In this document: in pieces, positions 18,769-27,508 of the stretch | How positions within the stretch are numbered: position 1 is the stretch's first letter | Layout: each line of letters begins with the position of its first letter | Origin: WHTK01 sp963711035 | Lineage (GTDB): Bacteria; Chloroflexota; Dehalococcoidia; DSTF01; WHTK01 | NCBI GenBank assembly: GCA_963711035.1 | Contig: CAVQCN010000001.1 | Span: forward strand, 620,001-684,000 | DNA length: 64,000 bases | Direction of reading: 5' to 3' | Notes under the pieces: generated by a model | Told to the model about the DNA's origin: nothing | What the model saw: only the letters and a program-made list of their open reading frames with translations | Database searches by the model: none | Program-made: the position numbers and the translations under genes

Positions 18769-19891
18769 ATGGACCTGAGCTACAGCGAAGAGCAGCAAGC
18801 GCTGAAGGACGCCGCGCGCGACTTCCTCAGCCGCGAGTGCCCCAACGAGCTCGTCCGCCGCATCGAGGACGAAGGCTCTGCGCACTCCCGAGAGTTGTGG
18901 CGGAAGATGGCGGCGCAGGGCTGGACCGCGCTCGCCGTGCCGAAGCAGTACGGTGGTCGCGGAGGCGGCTTCCTCGACATCTGCGCGGTGCAGGAAGAGC
19001 TCGGCCGCGCCCTGACGCCCGGCCCCTTTGCCGACGTCGTCCTGTCCGAGTACCTGTTGCTCGACCTCGCGACACCGGAGCAGCAGGCGCGGCTTCTGCC
19101 CGGCCTCGCCGACGGCAGCCGCATCTGCACCGTCGCGTACACCGAGGCTGACGCCGGCTACGCGCCCTCCAGTATTCGCTGCAGCGCGACGCCGAAGGGC
19201 GACGCCTGGTCCCTGAACGGCACGAAACTGTTCGTCACCCGATGCGCACGTTGCGGACCTGCTGCTGGTCGTGGCGCGCCCGTCGAGCGGCGACGAAGGC
19301 CTGAGCGTCTTTGCGATCGAGGGGACGGCGCCGGGCGTGATCGTCAACCGCCTGCCGACGATGGCAGACGACGGCCAGTGCGAGGTCATCCTCGAGAACG
19401 TCACCGTGCCGGCGGCGAACGTCATCGGCCCGGTGAACGGCGCCGCAACGGCGCTGCAACGGCATCTGGAGCGCGCTGCCGTGCTCACCTGTCTGGCCGC
19501 GGTGGGCGGCTCCGATCGCGTCCTGGAGCTCACGACCGAGTACGCGAAGGACCGCGTGCAGTTCGGCAAGCCAATCGGCACCTTCCAGGCCATCTCGCAC
19601 AAATGCGCCGACATGGCGATCGATCTGGACGGCATGCGTTTCGTCGTCTACCACGCTGCCTGGCTACTGAGTGAAGGCCAACCGGCGGCGTTCGAGGTCT
19701 CGGCGGCGAAGGCGTGGACGGCGGACGCCTACCAGCGCATCACAGCGTCCGGCCACCAGGTCATGGGCGGCATCGGCTTCACCAAGGCCAACGACATGCA
19801 GATGTACTACCGCCGATCGAAGGCTGCGGCGCAGACCCTCGGCAACGCCGACCTCCACCGAGAGCTGGTTGCGCGGTCCCTGGACCTGTAG
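18769..19891 (+). CDS. Acyl-CoA dehydrogenase (short type), frameshift
   Basis: Acyl-CoA dehydrogenase family protein of about 373 residues after removing one base. The N-terminal half runs DLSYSEEQQALKDAARDFL to GTKLFVT; at about 19240 an extra C in a CCC run shifts the frame, and DAHVADLLLVVARP continues in the next frame to LVARSLDL. The C-terminal segment reads GGIGFTKANDMQMYYRRSKAA, where relatives of this short type commonly have GFTWEH; the acidic residue is missing. It is probably a partner for the dehydrogenase at 15121-16296. It begins 1 base after the CoA-transferase stop, so coupled translation is likely. Confidence 0.85.
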
Positions 19892-19971
19892 AAACGCGAC
19901 CGCTGCCGGTTGGCACGAAACTCGATGCTGCAGCGTCAGATACAACTTCAGGATCGACCGGACACAACTCG

Positions 19972-20898
19972 ATGACGAAAATCGTCGTAGGCATCCGCCT
20001 GCCGTCCGTCGCCTCGGTAGAGCTGAACCAGCTGCGCGCCTTCGTCCAGCGAATCGAAGCGTCGCCAGTCGAGTCGCTGTGGGCCGGCGACCACATCTTC
20101 CACACGACGCAGGTGCTGAGTCCGCTCAACCTGCTTGGCTGGATAGGTGGCTTCACCTCGCGGCTCCGGCTGGGCACGTCCGTCATCAACGCCGCGTACC
20201 TCCACCCCGTCCTCCTGGCCAAGGAAGCGGCAACCGTGGACTACCTCTCCGGCGGACGTCTCTCGCTGGGTGTTTCCATCGGTGGAAGTGATGCCGAGTA
20301 CACCAGCCTTGGCATCCGGCAATCCGAGCGCGTCGGCCGGCTTGCCGAGAGCATCGCGCTGATGCGGCGCCTCTGGTCCGAAGATGGCGTTGAACACGCC
20401 GGCCGATACTTCCGGGTGACCCAGGCGAACCTTCGTCCGAAGCCGGTCCAGACCGGGGGAATACCGGTTCTTCTCGCCGCGCGAAGCGAAACGATGTTGA
20501 GACGCATCCCCACGCTCGCGGACGGCTGGATCGCCAGCAGCCACTACTCGACAGCCGATTTCGCACGCGGCATCCATTTCTTACGCGATTGCGCCGCACG
20601 GTCGGGGCGAGATCCTGAGACGATTTCGATTGCCAAAGTCCATGACGTGAGCGTTCACCGCGATCACGATGACGCCCGCCGTCGCGCGGAAGAGCATTGG
20701 CGGCGCTACTACGGCACCGAGCACGACATCGACGCTTCGACTACGTATGGCACGCCGGCGGAATGCGTGGCTCAGCTTTCGAGTCTCAAGGAACTTGGCT
20801 CATCCCGGATACGATTGATCCTCGAGCCGACGAGCTATGACCTGGAAGAACTGGGCATGCTGCTCGAGGTAAGCAGCGAGCTCAACGAGGCTCCGTAA
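19972..20898 (+). CDS. LLM-class flavin-dependent oxidoreductase
   Basis: A 308-residue luciferase-like (TIM-barrel) oxidoreductase using FMN or F420. Family signatures: the N-terminal IEASPVESLWAGDHIF strand, RLRLGTSVINAAYLHPVLLAKEAATVDYLSGGRLSLGVSIG near residues 62-100, and the flavin-contacting ARSETMLRRIPTLADGWI near residue 170. ATG at 19972 gives the normal N-terminus; longer open frame upstream is antisense or overlapping noise. It is last in the plus-strand acyl-CoA cluster, 80 bases after the dehydrogenase. The specific substrate cannot be read. Confidence 0.85.
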   Translation: MTKIVVGIRLPSVASVELNQLRAFVQRIEASPVESLWAGDHIFHTTQVLSPLNLLGWIGGFTSRLRLGTSVINAAYLHPVLLAKEAATVDYLSGGRLSLGVSIGGSDAEYTSLGIRQSERVGRLAESIALMRRLWSEDGVEHAGRYFRVTQANLRPKPVQTGGIPVLLAARSETMLRRIPTLADGWIASSHYSTADFARGIHFLRDCAARSGRDPETISIAKVHDVSVHRDHDDARRRAEEHWRRYYGTEHDIDASTTYGTPAECVAQLSSLKELGSSRIRLILEPTSYDLEELGMLLEVSSELNEAP

Positions 20899-20918
20899 CC
20901 TGCCCGCGTTGGCGTCGA

Positions 20919-21686
20919 CTATTCGCCGTCGGTACGATTGCGCTCTTCCCGCCGAACCCGTTCTTGCTCTTGTCTGGCCTGCTCGTGCGCGATCTCACCA
21001 GAATCAGTGCGGCGCCGATTGTCGAGGTCGGCAAGAATATCGTTCCGGCCGTAGAGGATCGCCGTATCCCCCGCCTGGATTCTCGTTTCCCCGTGGGGCG
21101 CCCCCACGTATTGCCCATTGGGCCGCTGCACGCCGAGGACGATGACGCCTTCCGATCTCAGGCCCATCTCGGCAAGCGTCTTCTCGGCGAGCCAGTCTTC
21201 GGGCTTCACCGCCAGTTCAACCACGCCGTAGTCTCCTGACAGATGGAGGATATGCGCGTAGTCGCGAGCATCAACGGACGCAAAGGTCTTGAGCCCCCAG
21301 GCGATGGCGCCGGACAGGCTCCGGTCGACAACCCTGTTCCAGCTCACGAACCACAGAATGATGAAACCGACCGAGAGGACGGCAACACGGAACAGCCATT
21401 GGTCCGCGTCACCGGACTGGGCAAACGTGATCACAAGCGTAGCGACGACCGTGACGATGCCGGCATTGCCCATCAACATCAGGAGCATGATGATGCGCCG
21501 CCGGACGGGATGATTGAGGACCATCTCCGACTCTGACGTCGTGAAGCCCGCGCCGGTGAAGGCCGACCGCGCCTGAAAGCGCGCCACTTCGCGCGACAGC
21601 CCCGTAAGCATGAGGGCCAGCGCTCCTACACGAGTGACCAGAAGAGCGATGGCCACGGCAGCCAGGACAGCTACCACCGAGATCAT
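20919..21686 (-). CDS. Membrane protein with TrkA-C (RCK_C) domain
   Basis: A 255-residue membrane protein. Three hydrophobic segments (about 1-28, 60-85, 95-112) surround ARSAFTGAGFTTSESE, which resembles the pore-loop pattern of Trk/Ktr potassium transporters. Residues about 150-220 (VVELAVKPEDWLAEKTL then VIVLGVQRPNGQYVGAP and IQAGDTAILYGR) form an RCK_C/TrkA-C ligand-binding domain. The C-terminus is a charged Arg/Glu tail. The ATG at 21686 with AGGAG upstream is preferred over a TTG 17 codons earlier. It is divergent from the rhomboid-like gene. Probable role in potassium or ion homeostasis; not certain. Confidence 0.75.
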   Translation of the reverse strand: MISVVAVLAAVAIALLVTRVGALALMLTGLSREVARFQARSAFTGAGFTTSESEMVLNHPVRRRIIMLLMLMGNAGIVTVVATLVITFAQSGDADQWLFRVAVLSVGFIILWFVSWNRVVDRSLSGAIAWGLKTFASVDARDYAHILHLSGDYGVVELAVKPEDWLAEKTLAEMGLRSEGVIVLGVQRPNGQYVGAPHGETRIQAGDTAILYGRNDILADLDNRRRTDSGEIAHEQARQEQERVRREERNRTDGE

Positions 21687-21816
21687 CGGACGACGTACTC
21701 CTGCCTTCTTCGACGAGCGGTCACGGACGGCTGACAAGCCGATCTGCGACCGGCAAGAACCGCAAGTACACTAACACTCCCCGCGGCTGCGGCGTCTTCG
21801 TAGCCTTATCGTCAAT

Positions 21817-22626
21817 GTGCGGCCACGTCGTGATAACTGTGCGGCGACGTGGTTAACTGGATCTAGTCAAGACGTGAGAACAACAGACGGACGCGCAGAC
21901 CTCGGCGACGATGCGTGCAGATCTCCCCGCAATCTCTCCGCAGCAGATCAGCCCTGGTACCGCCATCTTTCCATCGAGGCTGGAGCGACCTCGGCGCAGG
22001 CGCTCTCCACGCTCTTCTCTCGATTCCTTGACGCACGAGGAACCACGACCTGGTTAGCGATTGTGACCGCCATGGAGCTCGTCCTCGCTCGCGGATCCCA
22101 CCGGCTGAACACGGCGCTGCTCCTGTCCTCGAGTACGAACCTCCACAACCTTCGGACGGATCCGATCAACGTTCTCGCGACCAGTGCCTTCTTCGTCGCG
22201 TCATTCCGGGACTACGTCGAGTTCGCCCTAGCCTGCCTTGTGATTCTGGCGCCACTCGAGAACACCATCGGTTTCGGACGCTGGCTGATCGGCTTGCTGG
22301 TCGGTCATGTCGGCGCCACACTGCTGGTTGCGATAGCGCTGTCAGCATCAATCCTTGACGCTGGCGAGAGGCCCACGCGAGTCATAGACGTCGGCGTGAG
22401 CTACGGCCTCGCTACTCTCGCAGCCATCTACGTCTACGCACTGCACGGTTGGCAACGGTGGTGCCTCGCCGGACTGCTGACGGCGCTCGTCGGCGCCGGC
22501 ATGGTTACGTCCGGCCAGTTCAGTGACTGGGGTCACCTGGCTGCTTGCCTTCTCGGCTTCGCCATCGGGCCGATACTCGTCCGTCCGAGACCCGCATTTT
22601 CCTGCCAGGACAGCGTGGCCAAATGA
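21817..22626 (+). CDS. Rhomboid-like integral membrane protein 1
   Basis: A 269-residue multi-pass membrane protein with the look of the rhomboid-like family common in actinobacteria. After a polar N-terminus of about 70 residues come TLHNLRTDP-like luminal sequence (TNLHNLRTDPINVLATSAFF), a GHV-containing helix, then DVGVSYGLATLAA, which supplies the GxSxG serine, and SDWGHLAACLLGFAIGP, which supplies the partner His. A serine-protease dyad is therefore plausible. The GTG start is uncertain and the true N-terminus may lie further downstream. It lies 185 bases upstream of a flippase-like gene on the same strand. The substrate is unknown. Confidence 0.7.
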   Translation: MRPRRDNCAATWLTGSSQDVRTTDGRADLGDDACRSPRNLSAADQPWYRHLSIEAGATSAQALSTLFSRFLDARGTTTWLAIVTAMELVLARGSHRLNTALLLSSSTNLHNLRTDPINVLATSAFFVASFRDYVEFALACLVILAPLENTIGFGRWLIGLLVGHVGATLLVAIALSASILDAGERPTRVIDVGVSYGLATLAAIYVYALHGWQRWCLAGLLTALVGAGMVTSGQFSDWGHLAACLLGFAIGPILVRPRPAFSCQDSVAK

Positions 22627-22811
22627 AGGAGTACGGGCCTGCACTCGCTGTGAGACTACTACACATCTTTTTCACATCTTTGCGTGCCTATACTCGTTGG
22701 AGAACTATGCTCAGGACGACGGCAGGAACGAGGCAATAGCAAACGGAAACCTCATCCCTTCGAGAAATACACCACCGGCAGACGCCACCGAGTCACCCAG
22801 GGCGCATTCCC

Positions 22812-23840
22812 GTGCCGAACCTGACCCATCTGCTTTGGCTCGCCCTCATCGCGCTCCTCGGCGCGGGAACGTTGACGCACCTGAGCGAGCTGCAGTCCAT
22901 CGTCGCCCAGCTCAGACAGGCTCGTCCCGAGTACATCGCAGCGGCGGCCGTCGTCCAAGCAGTCTTCGTCCTCAACCTGGCGAGGTTCTTCGTGACGTCT
23001 TTCCGGGCAACGGGACTGAAAGCCCACACGCCGCGGTTCGTGCTGCTGACTTCGGCTTCGTACCTGATCAATCTCGTCTCCAAGACCAGTGGACTGGGTG
23101 GCCTCGCCATCTATGTCAGGGAAGCGGAGCGTAACCGCGACCCGATAGGCAGAGTCAGCGCCGCGTACTTGCTGACGTACATCTTTGGCTACGCGGTCTT
23201 TTACCTGGCGCTGTTGATGGCCCTGATCGCCATCTACCTGAGAGGCTCTCTGACTGCAGCCGAATCGACTGCCGCCGCCGTCATTCTCACCCTCGGACTG
23301 GGCATCGGCATCGTCCTGATTGCAGCGCTGCGCAGTGCGCCGACGTTCGAACGCCTGCTCCTCATCCTCGCGCGCAGTCTGAACCGGCTGGCCAGCGTGA
23401 TACGCCGGCCAGCGATCATTAGCGAGGCGACGATCAAACGCGAAGCGGGCGAAGTCTATGCGGCCGTGCGTGCGATGAAAAGCCGTCCTCTAAGCTTCGT
23501 CCCTCCCCTTCTGCACGCGCTGGGCGTGGAAATACTGAGCGCCCTGTTGCTCTTCCTCGTCGCCCAGTCCCTGCACGCCAATATCAACCTGGAGATCGCC
23601 CTGATCGGCTACGTGCTGTCGCTGCTCTTTTCGATGATCGCGATTACGCCGGCTGGACTCGGTCTCGTCGAGGCATCGCTGAGCGTGCTGTTGATTTCGT
23701 TCGGCGTGCCGGAGGCGAACGCGATCGCCGTTGCGGTGACGTTCCGCCTCTTCGACTTCTGGCTGCCGGTCCTGTTGGGGATCGTGAGCCTGGTGGTCCT
23801 CAAGCGGCAGTCTCGGGAGGTCCTGGTCCATGCAGAGTAA
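22812..23840 (+). CDS. UPF0104/LPG-synthase transmembrane (flippase-like) protein
   Basis: A 342-residue polytopic membrane protein with the lysylphosphatidylglycerol synthase TM (UPF0104/AglD) domain. It equals the flippase half of MprF. Supporting segments: FRATGLKAHTPRFVLLTSASYLINLVSKTSGLGGLAIYVREAE near residues 65-105, SLLFSMIAITPAGLGLVEASLSVLL near residue 275 (the conserved P-A-G-L-G-xxE signature) and FRLFDFWLPVLLG near 312. GTG start. The next gene starts 11 bases before this one's stop and encodes the synthase half, so together they look like a split MprF for aminoacyl-phospholipid synthesis and flipping. Confidence 0.85.
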   Translation: MPNLTHLLWLALIALLGAGTLTHLSELQSIVAQLRQARPEYIAAAAVVQAVFVLNLARFFVTSFRATGLKAHTPRFVLLTSASYLINLVSKTSGLGGLAIYVREAERNRDPIGRVSAAYLLTYIFGYAVFYLALLMALIAIYLRGSLTAAESTAAAVILTLGLGIGIVLIAALRSAPTFERLLLILARSLNRLASVIRRPAIISEATIKREAGEVYAAVRAMKSRPLSFVPPLLHALGVEILSALLLFLVAQSLHANINLEIALIGYVLSLLFSMIAITPAGLGLVEASLSVLLISFGVPEANAIAVAVTFRLFDFWLPVLLGIVSLVVLKRQSREVLVHAE

Positions 23841-25596
23841 TCGCTTCGAGCGGCGTCTCATCACGCTCGGCGCATTCAGCCTGGGCATCTACAACCTGCT
23901 GTTCTCAGCCTTCCCGAGGCTCATGCATCAGCGAATCGAAATCGATGGATTGGTGCCTGGGAACGCAATCGACGGCAGCCGATTCGTCCTCGTCCTCATC
24001 GGCCTGACGCTGGTGATCAGCAGCAGAGCCCTTTGGCACGGCAAGCGATCCGCCTGGTGGATAGCGGTGACCTGCGCCGCCGCGTCGGTCCTTGCCCACC
24101 CTTTGAAGAACGTCGACCTCTGGGGCGCGGCTGGAAGCCTCGTACTGCTGGGAGCGCTGCTCGGCGCACGGCCTCAGTTTCCCGCCCGTAATGACCCGCC
24201 CTCCGCCACGAAGGGCCTGGTCCTGACTGGTGTAGGCCTCCTGTCCGTCCTCGTGTACGCAGCGGTGGGCCTGTACTTTCTCGACCACTCCTTCCGTCAG
24301 CCGGTCGGCTTCGTCGACTCGATGGAAGACGCACTGAGGCTGCTGTTCATCATCCCCACGGCCAACGCTGAGCCGATTACCCGCCACGGCCGCTGGTTCC
24401 TGACGTCCGTGCGAGTAGCGTCCCTCTTCGTCACGGCGCTCGGCGTTTCGATGGTGCTCCAGCCGGTCGTCTATCGAAAGCGAACGACACGCCTCGAGCG
24501 AATTCGCATAGGCAACCTCCTCGAACGTTTCGCAGACTCAACGCTCGCGTACTTCGCCCTGCAGCCGGACAAGTCCTACTTCTTCTCCAGCAGCGGCAAC
24601 GCGGCCCTGGCCTTCAAGATCGTTGGTAACACGGCGATCGTCATGGGCGACCCGATTGGCGACGAGGCGGAGTTCGAGGGCTTGATCCGCGAGTTTCAGC
24701 AGCAGTGTGAGCTGGACGTCCGTGCCTTCGCCTTCCACCAGGCCCGCCCAGAGTACCTGCACTACTACGAGGCATGCGGTCTGAAGGCGCTGAAGATCGG
24801 CGAAGAGGGATACGTCAATGTCCGGGACTTCTCGCTCTCCGGCCAGAGCATGAAGCACCTGCGAGCGACGATGAATCGCTTCGAGCGCGAAGGATACACC
24901 GCCGAGCTCCTCAGGCCACCGCACGATGGCACGACCATGGACGCCCTGCAACAGCTGTCTGACGCCTGGCTCGCTCAGGACGGACACCGCGAGCGAACCT
25001 TCGTCGTCGGCTACTTCGATGCAGACGTCCTCGCCAAAGAAGAGGTCATGGTGGTTCGCAATCCTGCCGGTGAAATCGTGGCCTTCGCGAACATCCTGCC
25101 CTCGTATCGATCTCGCGATGGCAATTTCGATCTGCTGCGCCACGGGCCGGAGCCCAAGGACGTGAGCGATTTCCTGCACGTGGCCCTGATCAGGCGCTTC
25201 GGCGAACTCGGCTACGAGCGCATGACGCTCGGTCTCGCTCCTCTCAGCGGCATCGAGAACGAACGATCCCTGGCCCCGGCACAGGCGTTCATGCAGCTCC
25301 TCTACCGCTACGGCAGCACCGTATTCCGCTTCCGGGGCCTGCGCGAGTTCAAGGCGAAGTTCGCCACCGAATGGGAGTCCCGCTTTCTCATCTACACGCG
25401 AGAGACCGAGCTCACGGGAATCGCGGTGGCGCTGGGCAGGGCAGGCGAACTGCATTCGCGAGGCAGACACCGAATCGAGTCAGGGGACGGAGCGAGCGGT
25501 GGCAGAACGGAAGGGCCGCAAGAGACGAGACAACCGGACGGGCCGCAGATTCTCCGGTCGCCGTCCCCAGAGCAGGAGTCCCGCCAGGGCGCCTAA
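23830..25596 (+). CDS. MprF-like phosphatidylglycerol lysyltransferase, synthase half
   Basis: A 588-residue protein: residues about 1-210 carry five or so hydrophobic helices, then a DUF2156/MprF C-terminal GNAT-like domain from about 220 (LLERFADSTLAYFALQPDKSYFFS, IVMGDPIGDEAEFEGLI, LKIGEEGYVNVRDFSLSG, and FRGLREFKAKFATEWESRFL near 515). These are hallmark blocks of lysyl-PG synthases that transfer an amino acid from aminoacyl-tRNA to phosphatidylglycerol. It overlaps the flippase-like gene by 11 bases. The last 40 residues are low-complexity and antisense to the 3' end of the next rhomboid-like gene. The amino acid used is not known. Confidence 0.85.
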   Translation: MQSNRFERRLITLGAFSLGIYNLLFSAFPRLMHQRIEIDGLVPGNAIDGSRFVLVLIGLTLVISSRALWHGKRSAWWIAVTCAAASVLAHPLKNVDLWGAAGSLVLLGALLGARPQFPARNDPPSATKGLVLTGVGLLSVLVYAAVGLYFLDHSFRQPVGFVDSMEDALRLLFIIPTANAEPITRHGRWFLTSVRVASLFVTALGVSMVLQPVVYRKRTTRLERIRIGNLLERFADSTLAYFALQPDKSYFFSSSGNAALAFKIVGNTAIVMGDPIGDEAEFEGLIREFQQQCELDVRAFAFHQARPEYLHYYEACGLKALKIGEEGYVNVRDFSLSGQSMKHLRATMNRFEREGYTAELLRPPHDGTTMDALQQLSDAWLAQDGHRERTFVVGYFDADVLAKEEVMVVRNPAGEIVAFANILPSYRSRDGNFDLLRHGPEPKDVSDFLHVALIRRFGELGYERMTLGLAPLSGIENERSLAPAQAFMQLLYRYGSTVFRFRGLREFKAKFATEWESRFLIYTRETELTGIAVALGRAGELHSRGRHRIESGDGASGGRTEGPQETRQPDGPQILRSPSPEQESRQGA

Positions 25597-26154
25597 TACC
25601 GTTGCGTACGAATGGGCAAAGGACGTATCCAGGGCCTGATAGGTGAAGGAGTGGAGCACCACGCCCAGGATGATCCCGCCGGCCAGCACGTTCCAGCGGC
25701 CGGGCAGCAGACAGGCCGCTGCCGCGCCGCAGGCAAGGGAAGCCGCCGAAGCGCCGCAGCTGGGCGAGTGCAGCAAGCCTGTCGCCGTCGAGGACCCCAG
25801 GCCGGACAGCCCCCAGATCGTCAGCACCGTCAACGGCGACGAAATCCAGTCCGACACGAAGAACGTCAACAGCGCTGCCAACGTGCCCGCGCGATACTCG
25901 AGAAAGCCGACGAACACCACCAGCAGTATCGGCTGGTGCCACTTGATGCCCGGGCTGGTCTGAATCAACGTGTTCGGCACCTGCCGCCAGTAGCGTGCGG
26001 CCTTCAAAGCATCGAGGTCCCAACCCACGTAGGACTGAAGAGATGCATGGTCGGAGCGCAGTACCGTGCCGGTGAGGATGCCCACGGCAACGAACACAAC
26101 GAACAGGGCCGTGGTGAAAGGAAAGAGACGGAGAAACGCGACGGCCCGCCTCAT
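25480..26154 (-). CDS. Rhomboid-like integral membrane protein 2
   Basis: A 224-residue membrane protein with about six hydrophobic segments. TSPGIKWHQPILL and FVGFLEYRAGTLAALLTFFVSDW resemble the early helices of rhomboid-family proteins. SPSCGASAASLACG offers a G-A-S serine, and DTSFAHSYATVLGALAGLLLWGRR offers the His helix. The C-terminus is basic. Its 3' end overlaps the convergent synthase gene by 117 bases, an unusually long overlap. It shares little obvious sequence with rhomboid-like protein 1 beyond the motifs. Protease activity is inferred from the Ser and His positions only. Confidence 0.65.
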   Translation of the reverse strand: MRRAVAFLRLFPFTTALFVVFVAVGILTGTVLRSDHASLQSYVGWDLDALKAARYWRQVPNTLIQTSPGIKWHQPILLVVFVGFLEYRAGTLAALLTFFVSDWISSPLTVLTIWGLSGLGSSTATGLLHSPSCGASAASLACGAAAACLLPGRWNVLAGGIILGVVLHSFTYQALDTSFAHSYATVLGALAGLLLWGRRPENLRPVRLSRLLRPFRSATARSVP

Positions 26155-26175
26155 GTCATCAGATCCCTGACGGCC

Positions 26176-26379
26176 TCAGAGATGCACTACGACGAAGCGA
26201 CCGACGAGGCCACCGCAGATACCACAACCGATACCAAAGGCAAGCAGAACCAACAACCCCAGCGCGGTAAAACGCCAGTTGGAACCGGACCACGCCGAAT
26301 TCATGCCGTCGAGCACGCTGATCGTGCCGCTCCCGGTGCGCACCGCCATATGCAGACGGATCAGCCAGTGTTCAGCCAT
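26176..26379 (-). CDS. Small single-pass membrane protein (hypothetical)
   Basis: A possible 67-residue protein, not recognised. It has a polar N-terminus (MAEHWLIRLHMAVRTG) followed by one strong Gly-rich hydrophobic helix (about residues 42-65, LGLLVLLAFGIGCGICGG). It lies 21 bases upstream of rhomboid-like protein 2 on the same strand, so it could be its operon partner. Shine-Dalgarno support is weak, and a GTG eight codons upstream is an alternative start. It could also be noncoding. Confidence 0.35.
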   Translation of the reverse strand: MAEHWLIRLHMAVRTGSGTISVLDGMNSAWSGSNWRFTALGLLVLLAFGIGCGICGGLVGRFVVVHL

Positions 26380-26574
26380 CGCTTCGCTCTCTGGTAGCCA
26401 CACGCCTTCTAGACACAGGCTCTTCCATCAAGTCTATCGCGACGACAGGGGATTGCATGCTTCGCGAGCGCAAACGTTCTGAGCCGCTCTCTCCTTACGG
26501 GATCGAATTCCCACTTGCCTGCCTGAGGCTTAGTATTGCCTGGCGAGAAGGTTGATAGAGAAAGGACCTCCCTG

Positions 26575-27459
26575 ATGCAATTCGGCGTTCCACTTCCGAC
26601 GAGCGATTTGACCGATCCCGACATGGTTCGCGACTTCGTCCAGGCCGTCGAAGGTGCCGGCTACAACTACGTCATCTCCGGCGAGCACGTTCTCGGCGTT
26701 TCCAAAGAACGCCTGGCGCCCGGCGAATCGCTGCAGGGCACGTCCGACCAGCTCTGGCGCGAGCCCTTCGTGCTGTTCAGCTACATCGCTGCGGTCACGC
26801 AGAACCTGGGCCTGACGACCGGCATCCTGGTCCTGCCACAGCGTCAGACCGCCGTCGTTGCCAAGCAGGCCGCCGAGCTGGACATCCTCAGCAAGGGGCG
26901 TCTGCGACTCGGCGTCGGCCTGGGACGCAACGTGTATGAGTACGAAGCACTGAACGAGGACTTCCACACCCGCGGCCGTCGCATGGCGGAGCAAGTACAG
27001 GTCTTGCGCCAGCTCTGGAGCCAGGAGATCGTGACCTACGACGGCCGGTGGAACCACCTGGACCGCATGGGCCTCAACCCGTTGCCGGTACAGCGGCCCA
27101 TCCCGATCTGGTTCGGCACCTTCGTCCAGCAGATCGTGGAAAACGCGATCAGGCGCCTGGGCCGCCTGGCGGACGGCTGGTTGATCGGCTTCCCGCTGAA
27201 CGACGAACTCAAGGCCGCGGTGGCACGCGTGCGCGAGTACGCCAAGGAAGCAGGCCGCGACCCGGCGAGCATCGGCATCGACGGCACGTTGCGCGTCGGC
27301 CCGGACGCCACGCCTGACGACATGGTCAAGCAGGTCCAGGAGTGGCAGGACCTCGGCGCTAGCTACCTGCGGGTGGCGCGGGCCGGCCAGTTCACCCTGC
27401 AGCAGCGCATCGACGATCTCGTGAAGGTGCGGGAGACGCTGAAGGCTGCTGGGCTGTAG
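26575..27459 (+). CDS. LLM-class flavin-dependent oxidoreductase (F420-type)
   Basis: A 294-residue luciferase-like oxidoreductase of the TIGR03619-like, probably F420-dependent branch. Segments: FVQAVEGAGYNYVISGEHVLG near residue 21, TTGILVLPQRQTAVVAKQAAELDILSKGRLRLGVGLGR near residues 82-120, and the flavin site RRLGRLADGWLIGFPL near 195. ATG at 26575 with AAAGGA upstream is preferred over a start 13 codons earlier. A strong hairpin follows the stop. It stands alone; the substrate is unknown. Confidence 0.88.
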   Translation: MQFGVPLPTSDLTDPDMVRDFVQAVEGAGYNYVISGEHVLGVSKERLAPGESLQGTSDQLWREPFVLFSYIAAVTQNLGLTTGILVLPQRQTAVVAKQAAELDILSKGRLRLGVGLGRNVYEYEALNEDFHTRGRRMAEQVQVLRQLWSQEIVTYDGRWNHLDRMGLNPLPVQRPIPIWFGTFVQQIVENAIRRLGRLADGWLIGFPLNDELKAAVARVREYAKEAGRDPASIGIDGTLRVGPDATPDDMVKQVQEWQDLGASYLRVARAGQFTLQQRIDDLVKVRETLKAAGL

Positions 27460-27474
27460 TACTGATGCGTAAAG

Positions 27475-27508
27475 GCACCTCGGCTGAGGCGCATCTCAGC
27501 CGAGGTGC
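27475..27508. terminator. Hairpin terminator between convergent genes
   Basis: A perfect 14-base inverted repeat GCACCTCGGCTGAG/CTCAGCCGAGGTGC with a 6-base loop, followed by TTCTT. It sits between the luciferase-like gene and the convergent dienelactone hydrolase; the right arm covers the hydrolase stop codon. It probably acts in both directions. Confidence 0.75.
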
